DNA from: Streptomyces sp. NRRL S-1022
GTDB lineage: Bacteria > Actinomycetota > Actinomycetes > Streptomycetales > Streptomycetaceae
Reading direction: 5' to 3'
Assembly: GCF_000720135.1 (NCBI RefSeq)
Contig: NZ_JOIU01000005.1
Location: 186,001 to 250,000, forward strand
DNA length: 64,000 bases
Below are positions 17,044 to 25,593 of the stretch, in pieces. Each line of letters opens with the position of its first letter. Position 1 is the stretch's first letter. Both the position numbers and the translations under genes were made by a program. The notes beneath the pieces are model-generated. The model was given only the letters and a program-made list of their open reading frames with translations. It did not search any database and had not been told where the DNA came from.

Positions 17044-18825
17044 TCACCCGTGCCAGGACCGCCACAGCGCCGCGTACGCGCCCTCGGCGGCGACCAGGTC
17101 GTCGTGGCTGCCCAGCTCGCTGATGCGGCCGTTCTCCACGACGGCGATCACGTCGGCGTCATGGGCGGTGTGCAGACGGTGTGCGATGGCGACGACGGTG
17201 CGACCGTCGAGGACCCGGGCCAGGGAGCGTTCCAGATGGCGGGCCGCCCGGGGGTCGAGCAGCGAGGTCGCCTCGTCCAGGACCAGCGTGTGCGGGTCGG
17301 CCAGCACCAGCCGGGCCAGCGCGATCTGCTGGGCCTGCGCCGGGGTGAGCGCCAGGCCGCCGGAGCCCACCTCGGTGTCCAGGCCGTCGTCCAGCGCCCG
17401 CGCCCACTCGTCCGCGTCGACCGCGCCGAGCGCCGCCCACAGCTCGGCGTCCGTGGCGCCGGTGCGGGCCAGCAGGAGGTTGTCGCGCAGGGAGCCCACG
17501 AAGACGTGGTGCTCCTGGTTGACGAGGGCGACGTGCGAGCGGACGCGTTCCGCGGGCATCCGGGACAGCTCGGCCCCGCCCAGGGTGACCCGGCCGTCCC
17601 GGGGCGCGTAGATCCCGGCGAGCAGCCGGCCCAGGGTGGACTTGCCCGCGCCGGACGGGCCGACCAGGGCGAGCCGGGTGCCGGGTGCGACCTCCAGCGA
17701 GACCTTGCGGAGCACGTCGACGCCCTCGCGGTAGCCGAAGTGCACCCGGTCGGCGTGCACGACCCGTCCCTCCGGGGCCACCGAGGCGTCCCCGGCGTCC
17801 GGCTCGATGTCCCGGACGCCGACCAGGCGGCCCAGCGACACCTGGGCCACCTGCACCTCGTCGTACCAGCGCAGGATGAGGTTGACCGGGTCGACCAGCA
17901 TCTGTGCGATGAGCGCGCCGGTGGTCAGCTGGCCCACTCCGATCCAGCCGTGCAGGACGAACACACCGCCGACCATCAGGACCGAACCGAGCACGAGGAG
18001 GTGGACGGTATTGATCACCGGGAAGAGCACGGAGCGGAGCCAGAGGGTGTAGCGCTCCCACGCGACCCACTGCGAGATCCTCTGCTCGGACAGGGCCACG
18101 CGGCGGGCGCCGAGGCGGTGCGCCTCGATGGTGTGGCCCGCGTCCACGGTCTCGGCGAGCGCGGCGGCGACGGCGGCGTATCCGGCGGCCTCCGAGCGGT
18201 AGCCGGACGGCGCCCGCTTGAAGTACCAGCGGCAGCCGATCACCAGGACCGGCACGGCGAGCAGTACGGCCGCGGCCAGCGGCGGGGCCGTCACGACCAG
18301 GCCGCCGAGCAGCAACAAGGCCCACACGAAGCCGATGGCCAGCTGCGGCACGGCCTCGCGCATGGCGTTCGCCAGGCGGTCGATGTCGGTGGTGATGCGG
18401 GAGAGCAGGTCGCCGGTGCCCGCCCGCTCCAGCACGCCCGGCGGCAGCCCGACGGACCGGACGAGGAAGTCCTCGCGCAGGTCGGCCAGCATCCGCTCGC
18501 CGAGCATCGCGCCCCGCAGCCGTACCTGCCGGACGAACGCGGCCTGCACGACCAGGGCGAGCACGAACAGCGCGGCGGTCGGGCCCAGGTGCAGCTGTGC
18601 GGACTTGTCCGTCACCCGCTCGACCAGACCGCCGAGCAGGTACGGGCCCACCATGGAGGCGATCACGGCCACCGTGTTGACGGTGATGAGCAGCAGGAAG
18701 GCCCGCCGGTGCCGGCGGAACAGCTCGGTGACGTAGGCGCGCACGGTCGCGGCGGCGCCGACGGGCAGGGTGGTGGCGGTCGTCGGGGCCGCCGGGTCGT
18801 ACGCCGGTGGCGCTACGCCGATCAT
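17044..18825 (-). CDS. ABC exporter subunit B: intact Walker A, degenerate signature
   Basis: A 593-residue ABC half-exporter with six membrane helices in residues 40-310 and a nucleotide-binding domain after 350. Walker A is perfect (GPSGAGKSTLGRL), Walker B is TLVLDEATSLLD, and the switch His is present (AIAHRLHT). The signature LSGGQ is replaced by LTPAQ. Its ATG overlaps the stop of the upstream half-transporter by 4 bp, so the two are co-translated and form one heterodimer. The missing signature pairs with the missing Walker A of the partner, giving one dead and one working ATP site. The substrate is unknown. Confidence 0.9.
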   Translation of the reverse strand: MIGVAPPAYDPAAPTTATTLPVGAAATVRAYVTELFRRHRRAFLLLITVNTVAVIASMVGPYLLGGLVERVTDKSAQLHLGPTAALFVLALVVQAAFVRQVRLRGAMLGERMLADLREDFLVRSVGLPPGVLERAGTGDLLSRITTDIDRLANAMREAVPQLAIGFVWALLLLGGLVVTAPPLAAAVLLAVPVLVIGCRWYFKRAPSGYRSEAAGYAAVAAALAETVDAGHTIEAHRLGARRVALSEQRISQWVAWERYTLWLRSVLFPVINTVHLLVLGSVLMVGGVFVLHGWIGVGQLTTGALIAQMLVDPVNLILRWYDEVQVAQVSLGRLVGVRDIEPDAGDASVAPEGRVVHADRVHFGYREGVDVLRKVSLEVAPGTRLALVGPSGAGKSTLGRLLAGIYAPRDGRVTLGGAELSRMPAERVRSHVALVNQEHHVFVGSLRDNLLLARTGATDAELWAALGAVDADEWARALDDGLDTEVGSGGLALTPAQAQQIALARLVLADPHTLVLDEATSLLDPRAARHLERSLARVLDGRTVVAIAHRLHTAHDADVIAVVENGRISELGSHDDLVAAEGAYAALWRSWHG

Positions 18826-20627
18826 GCGCTCTCCTCGATCTCTTCCAGTTCCTGGAGCGCGTCCAGCAGGATGCCCTCGTCGGCCGCGGACAGTTCCTCG
18901 TCTGTCTCCCGGGTCACCACGGCCCGGTACCGCGGTTCGCTGTCGACCAGTTCGCGGTGGACACCGACCGCCACGACCTCGCCCTCGTGCACCAGGGCGA
19001 CCCGGTCCGCGCGGTCGAGCAGCAGCGGGGAGGAGGTGAACACCACCGTCGTCCGCCCCGACCGCAGCCGGCGCAGCCCGTCCGCGATCCGGGCCTCGGT
19101 GTGCGAGTCGACCGCGGAGGTCGGCTCGTCCAGCACCAGCACCTCCGGGTCGGTGAGCAGTGACCTGGCCAGGGCGAGCCGCTGGCGCTGGCCGCCGGAC
19201 AGGGACCGCCCGCGCTCGGTGATACGGGCGTCCATCGGGTCGGCGGCGTCCAGCGAACCCTGCACGAGCGCGTCCAGCACGTCCTCGCACTGTGCCGCAG
19301 CCAGCGCGTCCGCGGCCGGCACGGCTCCGGAGGCCGGGACGTCGAGCAGGTCGCGCAGGGTGCCGGAGAGGAGCACCGGGTCCTTGTCCTGGACGAGCAC
19401 GGCGGTCCGGGCGCTGTCGAGGGGGAGTTCGTCCAGGGGGACTCCGCCGAGCAGCGCCGACCGGCCCGGTTCCGCGGGGTGGCCGCCCAGCCGCTCGGCC
19501 AGCCGGCCCGCCGCGTCCGGGTCGCCGCACACCACGGCGGTGAACCGGCCGGCGGGAGCGAGCAGACCGGTCGCGGGGTCGTACAGGTCGCCGCCCGGCA
19601 CCTCGGCCGCGCGGCTGCCGTCGGTGGCCGTGGACCGTTCCAGCGCCAGCACCCGGGCGGCGCGGCGGGCCGAGGGGCGGGAGAAGGAGTACGCCATGGC
19701 GATCTCCTCGAAGTGCCGCAGCGGGTAGTTCAGGATCATGACCGCGCTGTAGACCGTGACCAGTTCGCCGACCGTGATCCGGCCCTGGCGGGCCAGGTCG
19801 ATGCCGTGCCAGACGACGGCGATCAGCAGCAGCCCGGGCAGCAGTACCTGGACGGCGGAGATCAGCGACCACATGCGGGCGCTGCGCACGGCGGCGTGCC
19901 GTACCTCCTGGGAGGCCCGGCGGTAGCGGTCCAGGAACAGCTCCTCGCCGCCGATGCCGCGCAGCACCCGCAGTCCGGCGACGGTGTCCGAGGCCAGCTC
20001 GGTGGCCCGGCCGGCCTTCTCCCGCTGCACGTCGGCGCGGCGCGTCGCCCGGGGCAGCAGCGGCAGGACCGCGAGGGCCACGACGGGCAGGCCGACGGCG
20101 ACGATCACGCCGAGCGCGGGCTGGTACACGACCAGGCCGACGCAGACGGCCACGACCGTCAGCGCGGCGGCGGAGAAGCGGGAGACGGCCTCGACGAACC
20201 AGCCGATCTTCTCGACGTCGCCGGTGGAGACGGCCACCACCTCACCGGCGGCCACCCGCCGGGTCAGGGCGGATCCGAGCTGGGCGGCCTTGCGTGCCAG
20301 CAGTTGCTGGACACGGGCGGCGGCGGTGATCCAGTTGGTGATGGCGGCCCGGTGCAGGAAGGTGTCGCCGAGCGCGATGCCCAGACCGCAGACCAGCATC
20401 AGACCACCCGTCAGGGCGAGCCTCCTGCCGGAGCGGTCGATGGCCGCCTGCACGGCGAGACCGACGCAGAAGGGCAGGGCGGAGACGGAGACGAAGTGCA
20501 GCAGACCCCAGGCGAGCGACCTCAGCTGCCCGCCCAGCTGGTTGCGCCAGAGCCACCACAGGAATCGAGGACCCGAACGCGTGTCCGGCACGCCCGGGTC
20601 GGGATACGGAAGGTCTTGAATCTGCAT
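18822..20627 (-). CDS. ABC exporter subunit A: degenerate Walker A, intact signature
   Basis: A 601-residue ABC half-exporter, first gene of the pair. Six membrane helices lie in residues 25-310. In the nucleotide-binding domain the Walker A position reads CGDPDAAGRLAERL, with no GKS/T lysine, and the switch His is lost (VVFTSSPLLL). The Q loop (LVQDKDPVLLSG), the signature (SLSGGQRQRLALARSLL) and Walker B (VLVLDEPTSAVD) are intact. This is the catalytically supportive half of an asymmetric exporter. The C-terminal tail is acidic (LEEIEESA). ATG 20627 is the best start, although the ribosome binding site is weak. Confidence 0.9.
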   Translation of the reverse strand: MQIQDLPYPDPGVPDTRSGPRFLWWLWRNQLGGQLRSLAWGLLHFVSVSALPFCVGLAVQAAIDRSGRRLALTGGLMLVCGLGIALGDTFLHRAAITNWITAAARVQQLLARKAAQLGSALTRRVAAGEVVAVSTGDVEKIGWFVEAVSRFSAAALTVVAVCVGLVVYQPALGVIVAVGLPVVALAVLPLLPRATRRADVQREKAGRATELASDTVAGLRVLRGIGGEELFLDRYRRASQEVRHAAVRSARMWSLISAVQVLLPGLLLIAVVWHGIDLARQGRITVGELVTVYSAVMILNYPLRHFEEIAMAYSFSRPSARRAARVLALERSTATDGSRAAEVPGGDLYDPATGLLAPAGRFTAVVCGDPDAAGRLAERLGGHPAEPGRSALLGGVPLDELPLDSARTAVLVQDKDPVLLSGTLRDLLDVPASGAVPAADALAAAQCEDVLDALVQGSLDAADPMDARITERGRSLSGGQRQRLALARSLLTDPEVLVLDEPTSAVDSHTEARIADGLRRLRSGRTTVVFTSSPLLLDRADRVALVHEGEVVAVGVHRELVDSEPRYRAVVTRETDEELSAADEGILLDALQELEEIEESA

Positions 20628-20888
20628 GACGTCCCAGGGGCTCGTGTCAGGGGGGGCAGGGAGAGGACAACAGCGGAAAGCCGCGGTGGGCGGCGACAAG
20701 CCGTGAAAGGTTCGCGTCGCGGAGTGGTGAATTTCAAACGGTTTTCCTGGACGGCCCGCGAAATCCGCCCACTTCCGGCCACGGCCACCATCGGCCCGCC
20801 CGTCAACCCCCGGGCAGCCCCGCCACCCGGCACGGTGACGGCCCGAAAGGACGCTCCATCAGCAGGGCCGTGCTGACAGCATGGAGAG

Positions 20889-21623
20889 GTGCAGATCGAC
20901 ACCGTGCGGCGCGCGACGGTCGCGGTGGCGGCCCTCGGCGCCCTCCTCGCGACGCTCTCCGCGTGCGCCACCCCGGCCCCCACGCACGGCGCGCAGGGCG
21001 CCCGCGGCCGGCACGCCCCCACGGCCGCCACAGCCGCCCCCACCCGCGTACCGGGCGTCGGCGACCGCCTGTACCGGCGGATCCCCGCCGACTCCCGCCA
21101 GGTCGTGGCCGTGTACGGCGAGCACCGGGACTCGGCCGTCTCCCGGCTCGTGCTGTACACGCGGCAGGGTGGCCGGTGGCGCACGGTGGGCAGTTGGCCG
21201 GCGCACAACGGGCGCGGCGGGTGGACCACGCACCACCACGAGGGCGACCAGCGCAGCCCCGTCGGCGTGTTCACCCTCACCGACGCGGGCGGTGTGCTCG
21301 CCGACCCGGGCACCAGGCTGCCCTACGACCGGGACGAGGGCGCCTACGCGCCCCCGCCCGAGTGGGACGAGGCGCACCAGCACGACTTCGACTACGTCAT
21401 CGCCATCGACTACAACCGCCTCAAGGGCACCCCGCCGCGCGACGCCACCCGCCCCCGGGGCGCCGACAAGGGCGGTGGGATCTGGCTGCACATGGACCAC
21501 GGCAGCGGCACCTCGGCCTGCGTCAGCGTCTCCAGGGAGGCCATGGAGGTCCTGCTGCGCACGCTGGACCCGGCCGGCGACCCCGTGGTGGTGATGGGGG
21601 ACAGGGCCACGCTGACCGCCTAG
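20889..21623 (+). CDS. L,D-transpeptidase-like (YkuD-type) lipoprotein
   Basis: A 244-residue exported protein. The first 26 residues form a lipoprotein signal with a lipobox before Cys26 (ATLSAC), followed by an Ala/Pro/Thr-rich linker. The YkuD-like core contains DQRSPVGVFTLTDAGG, DYVIAIDYN and the catalytic segment IWLHMDHGSGTSACVSVSRE, in which the His and Cys of L,D-transpeptidases can be seen (family form HxxxSxGC, here SAC). It should act on peptidoglycan cross-links outside the membrane, or be a relative with amidase-like use. The GTG start has its GGAGAG almost abutting, so a GTG at 20904 is also possible. Confidence 0.75.
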   Translation: MQIDTVRRATVAVAALGALLATLSACATPAPTHGAQGARGRHAPTAATAAPTRVPGVGDRLYRRIPADSRQVVAVYGEHRDSAVSRLVLYTRQGGRWRTVGSWPAHNGRGGWTTHHHEGDQRSPVGVFTLTDAGGVLADPGTRLPYDRDEGAYAPPPEWDEAHQHDFDYVIAIDYNRLKGTPPRDATRPRGADKGGGIWLHMDHGSGTSACVSVSREAMEVLLRTLDPAGDPVVVMGDRATLTA

Positions 21624-21665
21624 CGAGGCGACACGGCCCGAAAGCCGGTTCCGGCGTCGACGACG

Positions 21666-23726
21666 CTACTGCTGGGCCGGATCCGCCTGGTGTCCCGACG
21701 GTCCCGCCGCCGCGGCGCCCACCACGTCCACGTCGCTCGCGCGGACGTAGGCGAGCCGGTGGCCGAACTGGATCTCGTAGTACCTCTCCCGCCCCCAGAC
21801 CACCGGGTTGGGTGTGTCGCTGAAGGACTTGGCGGTGTAGGAACTGCCGACGCCGGCCTGGGTCACGTACCGCTGGCCCGCCAGGAAGGTGTACGGCAGC
21901 GGGGACTCGGCCGGCTCGTCCATGTCGTCCGGGTAGGCCTCCTCCTCCGGGAGGGCACGCCCGAACACCGGGATCTCGTCCAGGCCCTCCTTCGGTGTCA
22001 CCATGCGCCCGGCCGCACCGACGGCGGTCGGCTGCTGCCTGGGGTTCTTGAACCAGGCCTTCCGGCCCTGGAACCAGATCGCCGTCCAGTCGCCGCTGCG
22101 GTCGGCGACGGCGAAGGTCTGACCGGCGGAGACGCGCGATCCCAGGTCGTTGACGTCCACCGTGGAGTCGTCGCCGTCCGGCTTGCGGCCCGGGTCCTGG
22201 ATCAGCGGGGCCTTCTCGTCCGGCGCGGTGTACAGCCGGACGGCGCTGGAGCCGTGCGGCCGACACGGTGAACCGCTTCCGCCACACCCCGTGAACGGCG
22301 GTTTGTGCTTGCCGTAGTCCGGCAGGATGGTGACCATGTCGCTGTCGGGTCCCGCCGTGGCGCGCAGCGGTGCGCCGAGGAGGTCGAAGTAGTGCCGCCA
22401 GTCCCAGAAGGGGCCCGGGTCGTCGTGCATATCGGGGATGCTGTCGGCGGTCGGAGCGGGCACGTTGTCGTGGCCGAAGATGTGCTGCCGGTCGAGCGGG
22501 ATGTCGTACTTGCTCGCCAGGTACCGCACCAGGCGCGCCGAGGACCGGTACATCCGTTCCGTGAACCAGGTGCCGGGCTGGGTGAGGAATCCCTCGTGCT
22601 CGATGCCGATGGAGCGGGCGTTCACGAACTGGCTGCCCGAGTGCCAGGCCTCGTCCTTGGTCCGGATGTGCTGGGTGACGTGACCGTCGCTGGAGCGGAT
22701 CGAGTAGTGCCAGGAGGACTCGGTCGGGTCCTGCACCGTCTGGAACATGCTCGCCAGGCTCGCCTCGGTGTCGTGGATGACGATGTACTCGATCGGCTGG
22801 TCCCTGGGCCGGTCGGCCAGGTCGTGGTTGCCGTAGCTGTCGCCGATCTCCTGGTACGGCGCGCCGAGCCAGTCACAGACCAGTTCGGCAGGGCACTCGA
22901 CCTGCTTCGGCCGCTGCGGTCCCTGCGAGCGGGGGGCGCGCCGGTGCGGTTGCAGGCCGGGGGTGGCGGGCAGGGTGACGTCCTGCCCCTCGGTGGTGGT
23001 GCGGTGGGCGCCCCGGCGGATCAGGGCGAAGACGTCGTCGGCGTAGGCCGCGGCTGACGCGACGTCACGGGTGCCCGGGAAGCGCGCCACGGTCTCCCAC
23101 CAGTCCGCCGGGTTGGCGCTCAGGGGCTTGCCGAGCTGTCGTTGCGTGGCGGCCAGCAGCGCCGCCCCGCCGCGCACGTTGGCGACGGCGTCCGTGCGCA
23201 GCCGTCCGGCCGGGGCCTCGATCAGGCGTGCCGCGTGCTGCAGGTCCGCCGGCTCCACGGCACGGCCGCCCGCGGTGCCCGCGGAGCCGGCGGCCGAGCT
23301 CTCGGAGCCATCGGCCGAGCCCGCAGAGGATCCGGCCGAGCCCGTGGACGACCCCGCCGAGCCCGTGCGCGGCTGGGGCTTCTCGCCGACCGGCGTTTCG
23401 GGGCGCGGCACCTGCTGGGACGGCGGGACGCGTTCGGCGTCGACCAGGTGCATCGGCCCGAAACCGCCCGTGACGCTGGGCGCGCCCGGATGGGAGTCCC
23501 AGCGCGACTGCATGTAGGACACGCTCATGAGCACACTGCGCGGCACGTGGAACTCGCGTGCGGCATCCGTGAAGGCGTCCTGCAGGCGCCGGTCCGCCGC
23601 CTCCTCGGCGCCGGACGTCGGGAGGATCAGCAGCGGCGGCAGCAGAGCCGCCCCAGCGATCACACAAGCCGTCAGACGGCATCTCCGGATGGTCGCGGGG
23701 ACATGTGCAGAAACATTTCTTCTCAT
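21666..23726 (-). CDS. Secreted N-acetylmuramoyl-L-alanine amidase with SLT-like N-terminal domain
   Basis: A 686-residue exported cell-wall enzyme. A signal peptide covers about residues 1-40. Residues 45-110 resemble a lysozyme/SLT fold (HVPRSVLMSVSYMQSRWDSH, then GGFGPMHL), but the catalytic Glu of the ES motif is Gln. A Ser/Gly/Ala linker follows at 130-165. The Amidase_2 domain (about 290-470) has YIVIHDTEAS, WHYSIRSSDGHVTQHI, SIGIEHEGF and FGHDNV...DDPGPFWDW, which hold the zinc His/His/Asp set. SH3-like wall-binding parts fill the C-terminus (AVRLYTAPDEKAPL, GDWTAIWFQGRKAWF). GGGAGAG precedes the ATG. Confidence 0.87.
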   Translation of the reverse strand: MRRNVSAHVPATIRRCRLTACVIAGAALLPPLLILPTSGAEEAADRRLQDAFTDAAREFHVPRSVLMSVSYMQSRWDSHPGAPSVTGGFGPMHLVDAERVPPSQQVPRPETPVGEKPQPRTGSAGSSTGSAGSSAGSADGSESSAAGSAGTAGGRAVEPADLQHAARLIEAPAGRLRTDAVANVRGGAALLAATQRQLGKPLSANPADWWETVARFPGTRDVASAAAYADDVFALIRRGAHRTTTEGQDVTLPATPGLQPHRRAPRSQGPQRPKQVECPAELVCDWLGAPYQEIGDSYGNHDLADRPRDQPIEYIVIHDTEASLASMFQTVQDPTESSWHYSIRSSDGHVTQHIRTKDEAWHSGSQFVNARSIGIEHEGFLTQPGTWFTERMYRSSARLVRYLASKYDIPLDRQHIFGHDNVPAPTADSIPDMHDDPGPFWDWRHYFDLLGAPLRATAGPDSDMVTILPDYGKHKPPFTGCGGSGSPCRPHGSSAVRLYTAPDEKAPLIQDPGRKPDGDDSTVDVNDLGSRVSAGQTFAVADRSGDWTAIWFQGRKAWFKNPRQQPTAVGAAGRMVTPKEGLDEIPVFGRALPEEEAYPDDMDEPAESPLPYTFLAGQRYVTQAGVGSSYTAKSFSDTPNPVVWGRERYYEIQFGHRLAYVRASDVDVVGAAAAGPSGHQADPAQQ

Positions 23727-23923
23727 TGCGGAGGCTCTCCCAACCACGCTCGCTCGCAACCAGGACAAAGGAGTTGCCGTGGTGTCACCCCTCGTACGTT
23801 TCCGTGCCCCGCGCGCCGTGTCGTGGCGAGCGTCACCGGGGTGGACCAGCGGCCAGGCAACGGCCACCCGGTCGGCGGCAGCGGCTCCGCTGCCTGGGGC
23901 AACCACGTGGGTCCGTCCGCGGC

Positions 23924-25432
23924 TCAGTCCTCGACCGGGTCGGCCTGCCAGTCGGGGTGGCCCGGCATGGGCGGGGTGCGCGGGCCGTGGAGCCACGGCT
24001 CCAGGAACGGACCGAGGTCCTCGCCCGCGACCCGGGAGGCGAGCGCGACGAAGTCCCGGGTACCGGCCGCACGGCCCCGGTACTCGCTCACCCAGGTGCG
24101 TTCGATCCGGTCGAAGGTCGCCTCGCCGACCTTCTCCCGCAGCGCGAACAGCACCAGGGCGGAGCCGTCGTACCGCATCACCTTGAACAGGGTGTCCGCG
24201 GTGGGCTCGGCGGGTGCACCCTCGTCGTGCCGCCACTGGTCGTGCTGCTCGTAGGCCGCCCGCATCGCTGACTCCAGGCTCACACCGCCGTGCTCGTCGG
24301 AGTACAGCCGTTCGTAGAAACGGGCGTGACCCTCGCTCAGCCAGAGGTCGGACCAGCGCCGGATGGCGACGCTGTCCCCCGTCCAATGGTGCGTCAGCTC
24401 GTGGACGAGATTGCGCTCGGCGTCGACCCGGTCGCCCAGCAGGTCGTCCCGCGGCACGACGGACAGCGACTGGGTCTCCAGTGCCACCGGCAGCTCGGTG
24501 TCCCCGACCAGTACGCCGTAGCGGCGGAACGGGTAGGGACCGAGCCGCCGTTCCAGCCAGGCCAGATGCTCCGGGGTGAGCGAGCGGTACGCCTCGGTGT
24601 CCGTGACCAGCCCGTCCGGCACCACGTCCCGGACGGGCAGCCCGCGCGGGCCGCTGCCGGCGACGAACGTGAACCTCCCGATGGCCAGCTGGACGAGCTG
24701 TGCCGCGATCGGCTGCTCGGAGTCGTACGTCCACCGGGTGCGGCCGTCGGGGCGCCGGACCGCGCCGACGAGCCGGCCGTTGGCCACCGCGCTCAGCCCC
24801 GCGGGGGTGGTGATGCGGAAGGTGACCGGTGCCCGCAGGCTCGGGTGGTCGTCGGCCGGGAAGATCATCCGGGCTCCGTCGGGCTGTGCGCAGACGAGGG
24901 TGCCGTCGGGGGTGGGGACCCAGCCGTAGTCCTGGATCGCGTCGTCGCGGTGCCGGCCTTGGGTCGGGTCGGCGGTGTAGGCGACGCGGACGGTGAACGG
25001 ACGGCCGCGGGGGATCGGCCGGGCGGGGGTGACGACGAGTTCGTCGCCGTCGCGGCGGGTGGTGGCCTGTGTGCCGTCGACGGTGACGCGGTGCAGCGTG
25101 TTGCCCGCGAAGTCGAGGTCGAAGCGGGAGAGGGCCTGGGTGGCGGTGGCGCTGATGGTGGCACCGGCCTCGAAGGGCGTCCGGGGTGCCCGCCAGTCGA
25201 AGTCGAGCGTGTATCGGCGGACAGTGTAGCCGCCGTTGCCGGCGAGCGGCATGAGCGGGTCGCCGATGCCCGGTGCGCCGGGGGCCGGGGGCGGTCCCGA
25301 CGAGGCGGCCGGTCCGGGTGCGGGCGAGCCCTCGGTTCCGTGCGGGAGCGCGCCGGCGAGGACGGCGGCACCGGTGACCGCACCCGCTCCGACGACGGTG
25401 AGGACGAGGGCCGTGCGGCCGGAGAGTGACAC
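23924..25432 (-). CDS. Secreted M1-family metallopeptidase
   Basis: A gluzincin aminopeptidase of about 500 residues. The zinc motif HELTHHW is followed 18 residues later by the third ligand Glu in LWLSEGHARFYE (about residues 335-365). The substrate-binding PVALETQSLS segment stands in for GAMEN. An N-terminal membrane/signal segment (RTALVLTVVGAGAVTGAAVL) and an Ala/Pro linker show export. GTG 25432 has GGAG 9 nt ahead; an ATG five codons upstream (25447) has none. It lacks the long C-terminal ERAP domain, as is usual for short bacterial M1 enzymes. It sits among other secreted cell-surface genes. Confidence 0.88.
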   Translation of the reverse strand: MSLSGRTALVLTVVGAGAVTGAAVLAGALPHGTEGSPAPGPAASSGPPPAPGAPGIGDPLMPLAGNGGYTVRRYTLDFDWRAPRTPFEAGATISATATQALSRFDLDFAGNTLHRVTVDGTQATTRRDGDELVVTPARPIPRGRPFTVRVAYTADPTQGRHRDDAIQDYGWVPTPDGTLVCAQPDGARMIFPADDHPSLRAPVTFRITTPAGLSAVANGRLVGAVRRPDGRTRWTYDSEQPIAAQLVQLAIGRFTFVAGSGPRGLPVRDVVPDGLVTDTEAYRSLTPEHLAWLERRLGPYPFRRYGVLVGDTELPVALETQSLSVVPRDDLLGDRVDAERNLVHELTHHWTGDSVAIRRWSDLWLSEGHARFYERLYSDEHGGVSLESAMRAAYEQHDQWRHDEGAPAEPTADTLFKVMRYDGSALVLFALREKVGEATFDRIERTWVSEYRGRAAGTRDFVALASRVAGEDLGPFLEPWLHGPRTPPMPGHPDWQADPVED

Positions 25433-25593
25433 CTTTGCGATCTCCATGAGCGCACTATGCCAGCAAGATCCGCTTATATCACTAAATGATCCGTAGCTGA
25501 ACACTGGTCAGGGTCGCTCGGCGGCCGTCCCCTTCGCGCCGATCCGCCGAGGCGTCATTGCGGGGCGGCCCGACTCCCCGTAGAACACCGGCC

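Noticed and set aside
11956..19728. A very long plus-strand open frame of about 2,590 codons
   Set aside because: It runs antisense to the helicase, L31, DUF5709 and ABC genes and mirrors their third-position GC bias. Its translation is low-complexity and matches no family.
21644..21655. Small palindrome GCCGG-TT-CCGGC between converging genes
   Set aside because: The 2-nt loop and 5-bp stem cannot form a sound terminator.
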